Source: CAZADH01 sp964483805
GTDB taxonomy: Bacteria > Muiribacteriota > Ozemobacteria > Ozemobacterales > Ozemobacteraceae
DNA: 27,683 bases
Assembly: GCA_964483805.1 (NCBI GenBank)
Contig: CAZADH010000045.1
Span: 1 to 27,683, forward strand
Reading direction: 5' to 3'
In this document: positions 7,517 through 15,073 of the stretch, piece after piece
How positions within the stretch are numbered: position 1 is the first letter of the stretch
How the letters are laid out: each line of letters opens with the position of its first letter
The notes under the pieces: model-generated
Database searches by the model: none
What the model saw: only the letters and a program-made list of their open reading frames with translations
What the model was told of the DNA's origin: nothing
Made by a program: the position numbers and the translations under genes

Positions 7517-8082
7517 GCGTGGGCCTCCTTGGCAGGGGTGAGCCAGTGACGGCACGGGTTCGCCGCCGTGCATTCGCCGATCTGGTCGAGTACCGCTGCA
7601 CCGACGGGATTGCGACCAACGGCCAGATGTTGCGCGACATGGGCATGCAGGCATTTGATCGCCAGCAGTTCACGGCAACCGGCAATATTGGTGTGATCGA
7701 GGCGAGCGAGGACACGTGCCGGCAGCGATTCGACGTCGATACCGCCCGGGATCTGCGCGCGACGATGGGTGATCAGCCAACGCTGACCGATGAGAAACGC
7801 CTCAGCCAATGCCGTATCGGCCGCGATTTGATCGGTATAGCGGTGGACCCACCCGTTACTCTCGAGTCGCGACACTTCGTGGTGGAGCCTGGGGCACGAG
7901 AGCCAATAGATGGTTGGGAAGGGGCGCCACCGACTGTCTGCCCGAGCGACCGGTGGTACCGCCAGGACCCGGGGAGTCGTGTCCGGGCAGCGGTCGACGA
8001 CCGTGAACGGCAACAGCGGTGGCCGGCCCAGCAGGGCCGTCACCAGACGCAGTTCCGCCGATGATTGGTGGTCGGTGGTCAT
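7513..8082 (-). CDS. DUF501 family protein, first gene of the flagellar operon
   Basis: A 189-residue protein matching the DUF501 family, which is best known from actinobacteria beside cell-division genes and ppx and has no established function. The shared pattern is VVDRCP (Cys32), the FPTIYWLSCPRL block (Cys63) with HEVSRLESNG, and KCLHAHVAQHLAVGRNPVG (Cys144, His146, His148), ending in an EC-NPCRHW segment (Cys171, Cys177, His179). The recurring Cys/His residues could bind a metal (inference). No signal peptide or membrane segment is seen. AGGAG and GAAGG precede the start at 8082. Its stop overlaps the flgF start (ATGA), an arrangement that implies co-expression with the rod genes. Confidence 0.82.
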   Translation of the reverse strand: MTTDHQSSAELRLVTALLGRPPLLPFTVVDRCPDTTPRVLAVPPVARADSRWRPFPTIYWLSCPRLHHEVSRLESNGWVHRYTDQIAADTALAEAFLIGQRWLITHRRAQIPGGIDVESLPARVLARLDHTNIAGCRELLAIKCLHAHVAQHLAVGRNPVGAAVLDQIGECTAANPCRHWLTPAKEAHA

Positions 8083-8165
8083 GAATTTCGCCTTCTCCTG
8101 TAATCACCATCGGCATTTTGCGGCGAATTCATGAGGCCCCGTTGCGGTGGCGCGACTATCGTCGC

Positions 8166-8186
8166 TTGCCGCCCTCGTGGCGGCAA
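8166..8186. repeat. Hairpin 1 in the DUF501/cupin divergent region
   Basis: Perfect eight-base stem, TTGCCGCC at 8166-8173 and GGCGGCAA at 8179-8186, with a five-base loop CTCGT. There is no T-run after it on either strand, so it is not a standard terminator. A related hairpin lies at 8270-8289; both have a CCGCC-loop-GGCGG core and a T-G-bearing loop. Confidence 0.6.
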
Positions 8187-8259
8187 CGGCTGCAGGCGGC
8201 CCCGTTACGCTTCGCCAGACCGGCATCTTGTGTCGGCGGCATGGGGGCAGCGGCTGTTG

Positions 8260-8265
8260 TAGAAT
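8260..8265 (+). promoter_or_regulatory. Possible -10 element of the cupin/sulfatase cassette
   Basis: TAGAAT lies 76 bases before the cupin start, just upstream of hairpin 2. There is no good -35 at the normal spacing. TAGAATG also occurs upstream of the VWA gene (minus strand) and of the TPR gene at 25126, which makes a promoter role somewhat more likely. Confidence 0.3.
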
Positions 8266-8269
8266 GTGG

Positions 8270-8289
8270 GCGCCGCCTTGTGGCGGCGC
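8270..8289. repeat. Hairpin 2 in the cupin leader
   Basis: Perfect eight-base stem, GCGCCGCC at 8270-8277 and GGCGGCGC at 8282-8289, with the four-base loop TTGT. It lies between the possible -10 at 8260 and the cupin SD. It would therefore fall at or near the 5' end of the mRNA, where it could act as a stabilising or regulatory structure. Confidence 0.6.
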
Positions 8290-8340
8290 GATCTGCCGAT
8301 GCCGCTCTTCAATTCATCGGCATGACTCAGGAGGTCGGCC

Positions 8341-8616
8341 ATGGCCGAAGTCGGAATCGTTGTGCGCAAACCCAAGACGGGTGAACTCGACGAAATGGGC
8401 GTTCGCTCGTGGGGGATCTGGACCTGTGAACCCTCGACTTTTGATTGGGAATATAGTGACCGTGAGACCTGCTACCTTCTCGAGGGCGACGTGACCGTCA
8501 AGACGGCCACGGGAGAAGTGACCTTTGGCGCGGGTGACCTTGTCGTGTTTCCCAAGGGTTTGCAGTGTGTCTGGACGGTGCGGAAGGCGGTGCGCAAGCA
8601 TTACCAGTTCGGGTGA
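8341..8616 (+). CDS. Small single-domain cupin protein (DUF861/Cupin_3 type)
   Basis: A 91-residue beta-barrel protein. The pattern TCYLLEGDVTVK, then TFGAGDLVVFPKGLQCVWTV, then VRKHYQFG matches the Cupin_3/DUF861 group related to ureidoglycine aminohydrolase cupin domains. Most such small stand-alone proteins have no assigned reaction. The conserved Glu of EG, the GD and the FP-G-W positions are present. It has a clear SD (CAGGAGG, six bases before ATG). It is the first gene of the plus-strand cassette. The next reliable start is 34 bp after its stop, so it probably shares an mRNA with the three sulfatase-fold genes. Confidence 0.85.
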   Translation: MAEVGIVVRKPKTGELDEMGVRSWGIWTCEPSTFDWEYSDRETCYLLEGDVTVKTATGEVTFGAGDLVVFPKGLQCVWTVRKAVRKHYQFG

Positions 8617-8650
8617 AACCACGGCCGACGCGTCGGAAAACCAGCCGGCT

Positions 8651-10729
8651 GTGACTGCGGCCGGATCTGCAGGGTTGGGGACATCGGGCGCCGATGGCCG
8701 CTCGTCGGTGCCGCTTGCGGCACCGTCCGCAGCGGCGCCCGCGTGCCGTTGGGGACTGGTCGTCCTCTCGGTTGCGGCCGCCTGTGGGACGCTGTGTTGG
8801 GATTCGCTGATGCTCGTTGCGCCCGACGAGTGGGTCTGGTTCTGTCGCACACCCCTGGTCGGGGAGCCGCGGTTGTACATTGTCGGTTCGTTTGGGCTCG
8901 TGTATTTGCTTGCCCGGGCCGGTTCCCGGATTCTTGCTGCCGGCCTGGTCGCCGGTAGTGCAATATGGTGTATTGCTGGCCTTGTCCTGGTTGGCGGGGG
9001 TGGCGAACTCACCCGGTGGGTGCTGGTCATGGCCGGGGCCGCGCTCACGACCGTGGCGGCAATCCAGTGGTGGGTGAGTTGCCGGTGCCCGAAAATCGCC
9101 TGGTTGCTGGTGATTGTCCAGGTTCTCGTTCTCGCCTACCTGTGGGTTGACGGTTTCTACTTCCGGTTGACCAAGGGGCATGTGAGCCTGTTGCACCTGT
9201 GGTTCATGGCGACGATTCCCGAGCAGATCGTGCAGGCGGTGCGGATTCCCGCGTCGCTCATGCAGCAGATGGTGGGCGAAGCCCTGGTGTTCGCCGCGCT
9301 GTTGCTGGTGACCCCGTGGTCGCTGCGTCGCGATGACCGGCCGCTGGTTGCCTGGCGGGCCGTCGGGGCCATGGCGGTGGTGAGCGTGGTGGTGGTCGGG
9401 CTGCTCTGGGTTCGCCTGCCGGCCGCAGCATGGCCCGGCCGCTTTGCGTCGTATCTCAATCTGCGCATGCACCTGCTGACGCCGGTGCCGCCGATTGCCC
9501 CGTTCACGACGGCGGCGGTGCGGCAGGTGGCCGTCTCGGCGGCGCCTCTCGATCTGGCAAGCGCCCATCGCCAGGGCTCGTTTCGCGACGTGTGGCCGGC
9601 CGGCGTGCCGCGCCGGAACCTGGTCGTTCTCTGGTGTGAGAGTCTGCGCGCCGACGTGTTTTCGTCGTGCATGCCGCAGATGGCGGCGTTGGCCAGCCAT
9701 AACGTGTATTTACGTCAGCACCTCGCTTCGACGAACTTCACGGTGACCAGCATGGTGGCGTTGCGCTACGGCTTCGTGCCGATCGAACCGACGACGTTGT
9801 TCGCCGCCCGGCAGCCGACCGAGTGGTACCGGTTTCTGCGTGACCGGGGCTATCGGCTCAAACGGTACGAGGCGTTTCGTGACTGGGTCACCGAGCCGAG
9901 TCTGCAGGACATGACGCTGGTGACCCACGAACTGGATGCCGACGGCTATGGCACGACAGAAAAGGTGCTCGAACAGATCGCCGACGAATTGCAGGCGAGC
10001 GGCCCGTGCGTGGTCGAGGGCTACCTGTTCAACACACACTGGGATTACTACTTTCCGCACGATGTTGCGCCTTTTCAGCCGGTCCTCGAGCGCGAGCAGG
10101 CCGATATGTATAAAGTATTGACGCAGGAGCCGACGCCCGAGGTGATTCTCGGCTTGCGCAATCGCTACCGCAATGCGGTCTTCTACCTCGACATGTTGCT
10201 GGGGCGGTTCTTTGCCCGGATGGCAGCAGCCGGCCGCCTCAACGACACCGTGTTCGTGATTCTCGGCGACCACGGCGAGTCGCTGGGTGAGAACGGCTTT
10301 GTCAGCCACAGCACCGGGCCGATGCCGGAGCAGTTCCGCACGCCTTGTCTCATCGTGGCCCCGGGCGAGCCGGCGCGTGCCGTCGAGACGCCCACCGACA
10401 ACACCGACATCCTGCCGACATTGCAGCGGTTGCTGGGATACGAGGTCGCCGGGCTCGCGGGAATCGACGTGTTGACGGCCACACGCACTGCCACCGTTTT
10501 GCTCGACACCTCGACGATGGGCCGCGTGCTTGTGCGCGAGGGGCCGACGATGAGCATTTTCACAGTCTCGGGTGGGTATCTGCGCTGGCAGATCACCACG
10601 ACGGCCGATTACGCGCTGGACGCCCGCCCTGACGGTTTGTATTCGCTGGCCCGCAACGATGAACTGGCGGCGCTGGTGCGTCGCGACATGCACACGGCGG
10701 GGCGCGCCTTGCGCCAGGACTGGCCATGA
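8651..10729 (+). CDS. Membrane-anchored sulfatase-fold protein, paralogue A (YejM/LtaS-like)
   Basis: About 692 residues: hydrophobic N-terminal half with about five membrane helices, then a periplasmic alkaline-phosphatase/sulfatase-fold domain. Visible active-site elements are WCESLRAD (Glu about 330, metal ligand by analogy to LtaS), candidate nucleophile Thr about 364 in NFTVTSMVALRYG, and LGDHGESLGE (Asp about 540) followed by SHSTGPMPEQFRTP. The T-x-x-S-x-x-x-x-x-YG pattern recalls YejM/PbgA and LtaS-type enzymes, which transfer or hydrolyse phospho-alcohol groups or act as lipid sensors; the substrate here is unknown. The start is uncertain. The frame is open back to an ATG at 8525, but that would overlap the cupin by 92 bp out of frame; GTG at 8651 avoids this, and GTG at 8567 is another option. 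The stop overlaps paralogue B (ATGA). Confidence 0.85.
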   Translation: MTAAGSAGLGTSGADGRSSVPLAAPSAAAPACRWGLVVLSVAAACGTLCWDSLMLVAPDEWVWFCRTPLVGEPRLYIVGSFGLVYLLARAGSRILAAGLVAGSAIWCIAGLVLVGGGGELTRWVLVMAGAALTTVAAIQWWVSCRCPKIAWLLVIVQVLVLAYLWVDGFYFRLTKGHVSLLHLWFMATIPEQIVQAVRIPASLMQQMVGEALVFAALLLVTPWSLRRDDRPLVAWRAVGAMAVVSVVVVGLLWVRLPAAAWPGRFASYLNLRMHLLTPVPPIAPFTTAAVRQVAVSAAPLDLASAHRQGSFRDVWPAGVPRRNLVVLWCESLRADVFSSCMPQMAALASHNVYLRQHLASTNFTVTSMVALRYGFVPIEPTTLFAARQPTEWYRFLRDRGYRLKRYEAFRDWVTEPSLQDMTLVTHELDADGYGTTEKVLEQIADELQASGPCVVEGYLFNTHWDYYFPHDVAPFQPVLEREQADMYKVLTQEPTPEVILGLRNRYRNAVFYLDMLLGRFFARMAAAGRLNDTVFVILGDHGESLGENGFVSHSTGPMPEQFRTPCLIVAPGEPARAVETPTDNTDILPTLQRLLGYEVAGLAGIDVLTATRTATVLLDTSTMGRVLVREGPTMSIFTVSGGYLRWQITTTADYALDARPDGLYSLARNDELAALVRRDMHTAGRALRQDWP

Positions 10730-12906
10730 GCGACGAACGCCCGGGAACGCCGGTTTCTCCGGCGACGAGTCCGGTTGCGGTCGCGCCAGCCGCGGTGCCG
10801 GGGTCCGCGACGCCGGATGCCGCGGTGACCGCGGGGCCGACGTTGCCCTCGACCCCCGAGATCCAGGCGGCGTTGTTCGCGGCGGTGGCAACGCAACTCG
10901 ACGAGCGGGAGGAGAGATCGCGGATCAGGGTGCTGCGCGCGCGCATGCTCATTGTGTTGCAGGGGTGGCTTGCTCTTGTATTGCTCTGGGATCAACAGAT
11001 TATTGCGGCTCCGGCCGATTGGGACTGGGCCTTTGCCTGGCCCGTGCTCGGCATGCCATCGTTCTGGGTGACCGTGGCCGTGCTCGTCCTGTTCGTCGCT
11101 TCTCGGTACGGGGAATACCCGGTTCACGCGGTGCATTTGGGGGCCGGCCTGGTGCTCACGCTGGGCGTCGCGTTGGTGTTGTTGAGCGTCGTGAGCAGTC
11201 TTGCCTGGGTGTTCGTGCTGTTTTTGGCGGTGGTGATCTGGGTGGTTGTCGACTGCGAGTGGCGTCGCATCGGTCTGCACCCGCGGGTCGCTGCGCTGTG
11301 GCCGGCGTTGAACTTCGTGGTTCTTGCCGGTTTGTGGGCCGACGGGGTGTTCTTTCGCTTCACCATGGGCCATCTGAATTTCGTGCACGTCTGGTATCTG
11401 AGCATGGAACCGTGGCGGATCGTCGAAGACATTGCCATCACCTCGCGACAACTGGTGAAGCTGGTGGTGCCCGCGGGGGGCGCCGTCGTGCTCTTGTTGC
11501 TCGTCGCGTTCAGTGCGCGCTTCGTTGGCGTGCGGCGGCCCCGGGCGACCCCCTGGCCGTTGCCCTTGTTGTTGGCGTTCTTTGCCGTGACCCTGTGGGC
11601 GGTGATGCCACGTCTGGCCTATCCGCACCAGATTCCCCGCTATCTGGGGTTGCGTTTGCAGTCGTTGGTGCCGGTGCCCGATATCGCGCCATTCAAGACG
11701 CCAGCCATGCGGGCTGCCGGGCAATCATCGGCCGCACTCGATCTGGAACGGTGTTGGCAGCAGGGCGAGTTCGCCACGGCCAGCCCGACGCAACCGCGGC
11801 GCCACCTGGTCATGCTGTGGTGTGAGAGTCTGCGCGCCGACATGTTCGCCGCGGAGATGCCGGCCATGTGCGCGCTGGCCAGCCATCATTTGTATTTACG
11901 CCAGCATTGCGCGACCAACAACAACACGATCAATGCCATGGCGGCCCTGCATTACGGTTTCCTGCCGGTCCAGTTGCTGCAGTTCTTCGATCGCCATGAG
12001 AGCCCGGCCTGGCATCGCTGGTTGCGCCAGTGTGGGTATCGGCTGGTCCACTTCGAGGCGATCGATGCCTGGGGTGCCATGCCGACGCACCAGGAGTTCA
12101 CCATGCGTTATCGACCGCGCGATGCCGGTGGCTATCGGTCGACCGAACTGGTGCTCGACGACATCATCGAGGAATTGCAGAAGGGCGGGCCGTGCGTGCT
12201 CGACGGGTACCTGTTCAATACCCACTGGAATTACTACTATCCGCCCGAGTTTACGCGATATCAGCCGACGCTCGATGTCGATGCCGACCTGTTCGGGGCC
12301 GACCCGACGCCGGATCTGGCCTTGCGGGTCGGCAACCGGTTTCGCAACGCCTCGCGGTATCTCGATCATCTGCTGGCCCGCTTTTTTGCACGTTTGCACA
12401 GCGCGGGGTTGGCGAGCAACACGGTCGTGGTGATTCTGGGCGACCACGGCGAATCGTTGGGCGAGGCGGGATATCTCGGCCACTGCACCGGGCCGATGCC
12501 CGAGCAATTCCGCGTGCCGTGCGTCATCGTGACCCCCGATGCCGTGTGCCAGGCGATCGATGTGCCGACGACGCATCTCGACGTGGTGCCGACGCTGGCG
12601 CCGTTCCTGGGGTTCACCGTGCATGGGTTGCCGGGCGCTGATGCCCGCACCGCGAGCCGCACGGCGTGGGTCCTGGTCGACAATGCCAACTCGTGGTCGC
12701 TGGGCAAGATTCTCGTGCGCCAGGGGAACACGATGTCGATTTTCGCGGCGGGGAACGGGTGGTTGCAGTGGTTCCTGACCACGACGGCCGATTATGCGGT
12801 CGATGCCCGGCCCAATGGGCTGTATGCAATGGTCAACAACGATCGGTTGGCGGCCCTGGTGGCGCGGGACCTGCGCACCGCCTGGCAGGCGCTGAGGCAG
12901 CCATGA
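10726..12906 (+). CDS. Membrane-anchored sulfatase-fold protein, paralogue B
   Basis: 726 residues, the same architecture as paralogue A. It has an extra Pro/Ala/Thr-rich cytoplasmic leader and an acidic/basic stretch (about 1-70) before the first membrane helix (MLIVLQGWLALVLLW). The pre-domain motif FFRFTMGHLNFVHVW is shared with A and C. Catalytic elements are WCESLRAD (Glu about 367), Thr about 401 in NNTINAMAALHYG, and LGDHGESLGE (Asp about 573), then HCTGPMPEQFRVP. The C-terminal SIFAAGNGWLQWFLTTTADY and DARPNGLY also match the paralogues. Residues around the nucleophile differ from A and C (Asn-Ala in place of Thr-Ser), so substrate or activity may differ. ATGA junctions at both ends imply coupled translation. 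Confidence 0.92.
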   Translation: MSDERPGTPVSPATSPVAVAPAAVPGSATPDAAVTAGPTLPSTPEIQAALFAAVATQLDEREERSRIRVLRARMLIVLQGWLALVLLWDQQIIAAPADWDWAFAWPVLGMPSFWVTVAVLVLFVASRYGEYPVHAVHLGAGLVLTLGVALVLLSVVSSLAWVFVLFLAVVIWVVVDCEWRRIGLHPRVAALWPALNFVVLAGLWADGVFFRFTMGHLNFVHVWYLSMEPWRIVEDIAITSRQLVKLVVPAGGAVVLLLLVAFSARFVGVRRPRATPWPLPLLLAFFAVTLWAVMPRLAYPHQIPRYLGLRLQSLVPVPDIAPFKTPAMRAAGQSSAALDLERCWQQGEFATASPTQPRRHLVMLWCESLRADMFAAEMPAMCALASHHLYLRQHCATNNNTINAMAALHYGFLPVQLLQFFDRHESPAWHRWLRQCGYRLVHFEAIDAWGAMPTHQEFTMRYRPRDAGGYRSTELVLDDIIEELQKGGPCVLDGYLFNTHWNYYYPPEFTRYQPTLDVDADLFGADPTPDLALRVGNRFRNASRYLDHLLARFFARLHSAGLASNTVVVILGDHGESLGEAGYLGHCTGPMPEQFRVPCVIVTPDAVCQAIDVPTTHLDVVPTLAPFLGFTVHGLPGADARTASRTAWVLVDNANSWSLGKILVRQGNTMSIFAAGNGWLQWFLTTTADYAVDARPNGLYAMVNNDRLAALVARDLRTAWQALRQP

Positions 12907-14942
12907 GTGAGAATCCGGTGCGTGCCGAGACCGCCGTTGAGGCCCCCTGGGCGTTACGGTGTCGTTTCCTGGTCTGGGTGCAGGCATTGACATCCATTGT
13001 ATTGCTATGGGAAGGGCTGGTCCTGGCGGCGCCGATGGTGTGGGAGTGGCGCCTGGCCAATCCGTGGCTCGACCGACCGTCGCCGTATATCCTGGCCGGC
13101 GTCGGGGTGGTCTGGTTGGTGGCGCGCCGGGGCACGCAGGCGATGCTGCGGGCCGAGTTGGCCGCCGCCCTCGGTCTCGCTCTGGCCGGCTTTGCGGTCG
13201 GTGCCGGTTGGTTGGGTGTCGTCGATCATGCGCAACTGTTGCTCGAGGTGTTGGCCGTTGCCCTGATCGCAGCCGGTGTTGCTCTCGTAGGCCAACAGCG
13301 GCCCGCCATCGGGTTGCTCGTGGCGGCCGGAGCGTGGGTGCCGCTCGCCCTCTTGTGGATCGACAACCTCTACTACCGCTTCGGCAAAGGGCATCTGAGC
13401 TTGATGCACTTCTGGCTGTTCTCGTTCGATCCCGGGCGCTTCTTTGAGGCGATCCAGGTGCCGACCGCCCTCGTGGTGGAACTGGTGTTGCTGGCTGCAG
13501 GTTACGTTGTATTGACGTTGGCAATGATGTTTGCGCTTCGTGGCGACCCGGCGCCGGTGGGGCCACGGGCCTTCCTGCGCGTCGCCGCGCTCTGGTTGGT
13601 GTTGTTGCCGGTGGCGTTCGTGCGGTTGCCGGCCTTGGCCTGGCCCGGGCAGTTTGCGGGCTATCTCAACCTGCGCCTGTCGCTGCTCGTGCCGGTGCCG
13701 TCGATTCCGCCGTTCACCGCGTCGGGGGTGCGCGAGGTGGCGCAGTCCACCCGGCCGGTCGACCTCGCGTGCGCGCATGCGCCGGCATCGTTTTCGTGGC
13801 GGGCGGGGAGCGGTCGGCCGCCGCACATCGTCGTGATCTGGGCCGAGTCGTTGCGGGCCGATCTGTTCGAGACCCTCATGCCGCGCACACTGGCCCGGGC
13901 GCGCAGTCACACGTGGTTGCGCCGTCATCACGCCCAGGCCAACGGGACGATCACCAGCCTGATCGGGTGTCATTACGGGATCGTGCCGATCGACTATCGA
14001 CGGCTCCTGCAGCGGGGTGGGCCGCCGCCGTGGCACTCGTTTCTCGCGGCGCGGGGATACCGCTTCGTGCGCTGCGAGGCCGAAGAGGATCCGATTCGCA
14101 TCAGCACGACAGCCCACTTCACGTTCAAGACACATCCGCAGGGCCAGGATGGTTACCTGTCGAGCAAGCTGGCGCTCGACGACATCCGCAACGAGTTGCG
14201 TACGGCACCGGGCCCGATGTTTGTCGAAGGATACCTCTTCAACACCCACTTCAATTATTACTATCCACCGGCGTTTGAGCGGTTCAAACCCACCATCGAC
14301 GTGGGTTACAGCATCTTTCTGCTCGAGCCGTCGCCGCCGCTGGTGGCGGGGTTGGCGAACCGGTATCGCAACTCGATGCTCTACCTCGACGAGATCCTCG
14401 GCGAGTTTTTTGCCGGGGTCGAAGCCGACGGCCGCCTGGCCGACACGGTTTTCGTGGTGTTGGGCGACCACGGCGAATCGCTGGGCGAGAACAACTACCT
14501 GGCCCACTGCACCGGGCCGGTGCCGGAGCAGTTTCGCGTTCCCGGCATCGTCATCGCGCCGGGGGATTCGCCGCAGGTGGTCGAGACGCCGACCGAGCAT
14601 CTCGATGTGATCCCGACTCTGGCGCCGTGGGTCGGTTACACGGTGACCGGATTGCCGGGCATCGACGCGCTCAGCGCGAGCAAAACCGCGGTGGTGTCAC
14701 GCGACGACTCCGCCGTCGATCGCCTGCTCGTGCGCGGTTCAGCGCGAATGAGCATCTTCACTCTGTCGGGCGATCACCTGCGCTGGTTGATCACCACGAC
14801 GCCCGATTACGCTCTCGATGCCCGTCCTGACGGACTCTACGGGCCGCGCAACACACGTCGCCTGGCGGCGATGATCGGCGAGGATCTCGAGACGGCATGG
14901 CAACGGCTGCGGCAACAGGGGCCGGCCGTCGCATCGCCGTAA
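12903..14942 (+). CDS. Membrane-anchored sulfatase-fold protein, paralogue C
   Basis: 679 residues from the ATG at 12903, which overlaps the stop of paralogue B (ATGA). A longer frame to 12666 lies wholly inside paralogue B and is not used. The cytoplasmic leader is short (about 20 residues), followed by about five membrane helices and the motif YYRFGKGHLSLMHFW. Periplasmic domain: WAESLRAD (Glu about 315), Thr about 349 in NGTITSLIGCHYG, LGDHGESLGE (Asp about 522), then HCTGPVPEQFRVP. The tail RWLITTTPDYALDARPDGLY matches A and B. It is the last gene of the cassette and converges on the phosphofructokinase gene. Substrate unknown. Confidence 0.92.
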   Translation: MSENPVRAETAVEAPWALRCRFLVWVQALTSIVLLWEGLVLAAPMVWEWRLANPWLDRPSPYILAGVGVVWLVARRGTQAMLRAELAAALGLALAGFAVGAGWLGVVDHAQLLLEVLAVALIAAGVALVGQQRPAIGLLVAAGAWVPLALLWIDNLYYRFGKGHLSLMHFWLFSFDPGRFFEAIQVPTALVVELVLLAAGYVVLTLAMMFALRGDPAPVGPRAFLRVAALWLVLLPVAFVRLPALAWPGQFAGYLNLRLSLLVPVPSIPPFTASGVREVAQSTRPVDLACAHAPASFSWRAGSGRPPHIVVIWAESLRADLFETLMPRTLARARSHTWLRRHHAQANGTITSLIGCHYGIVPIDYRRLLQRGGPPPWHSFLAARGYRFVRCEAEEDPIRISTTAHFTFKTHPQGQDGYLSSKLALDDIRNELRTAPGPMFVEGYLFNTHFNYYYPPAFERFKPTIDVGYSIFLLEPSPPLVAGLANRYRNSMLYLDEILGEFFAGVEADGRLADTVFVVLGDHGESLGENNYLAHCTGPVPEQFRVPGIVIAPGDSPQVVETPTEHLDVIPTLAPWVGYTVTGLPGIDALSASKTAVVSRDDSAVDRLLVRGSARMSIFTLSGDHLRWLITTTPDYALDARPDGLYGPRNTRRLAAMIGEDLETAWQRLRQQGPAVASP

Positions 14943-15073
14943 GGCGGCGCGAGAAAACGCGACCCTCGTCGCTGCCTGCGAAAAATCGGCCTGCTGCGGA
15001 ACCGAGCGGGAACGTCAGCGGAGCCAGATGTCCGGGTGACGTAAATACATCATGCGTCAATAACGGCCGGCGG
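14943..15073. other. Convergent gap with a short inverted repeat
   Basis: 131 bp between paralogue C and the phosphofructokinase stop. No T-run terminator was found. It holds TGACGTAAATACA at 15037-15049, whose reverse complement occurs exactly at 9705-9717 in paralogue A. The arms TGACG (15037-15041) and CGTCA (15055-15059) form an inverted repeat with a 13-base centre. Confidence 0.45.

Noticed and set aside
8083..8165. Sigma28 or sigma54 promoter for the flagellar operon
   Set aside because: GCCGATGG resembles a sigma28 -10, but no TAAA -35 lies at the right distance; no TGGCAC-N5-TTGC pair was found.
8166..8289. Twin hairpins as a CRISPR array or transposon ends
   Set aside because: Only two copies, unequal sequences, no spacers, no flanking target duplication or transposase.
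8525..8650. Upstream ATG for sulfatase-fold paralogue A
   Set aside because: Would overlap the cupin by 92 bp in another frame and give a Cys/Arg-rich leader that looks like the cupin read out of frame; no good SD.
12666..12902. Longer N-terminus of paralogue C
   Set aside because: Lies entirely within paralogue B in another frame. ATG at 12903 forms the same ATGA junction as between A and B and gives a homologous N-terminus.
11896..13566. 556-codon minus-strand frame opposite paralogues B and C
   Set aside because: Runs across the junction of two well-supported genes; Arg/Pro/His-rich composition and no ribosome binding site, so a shadow frame.
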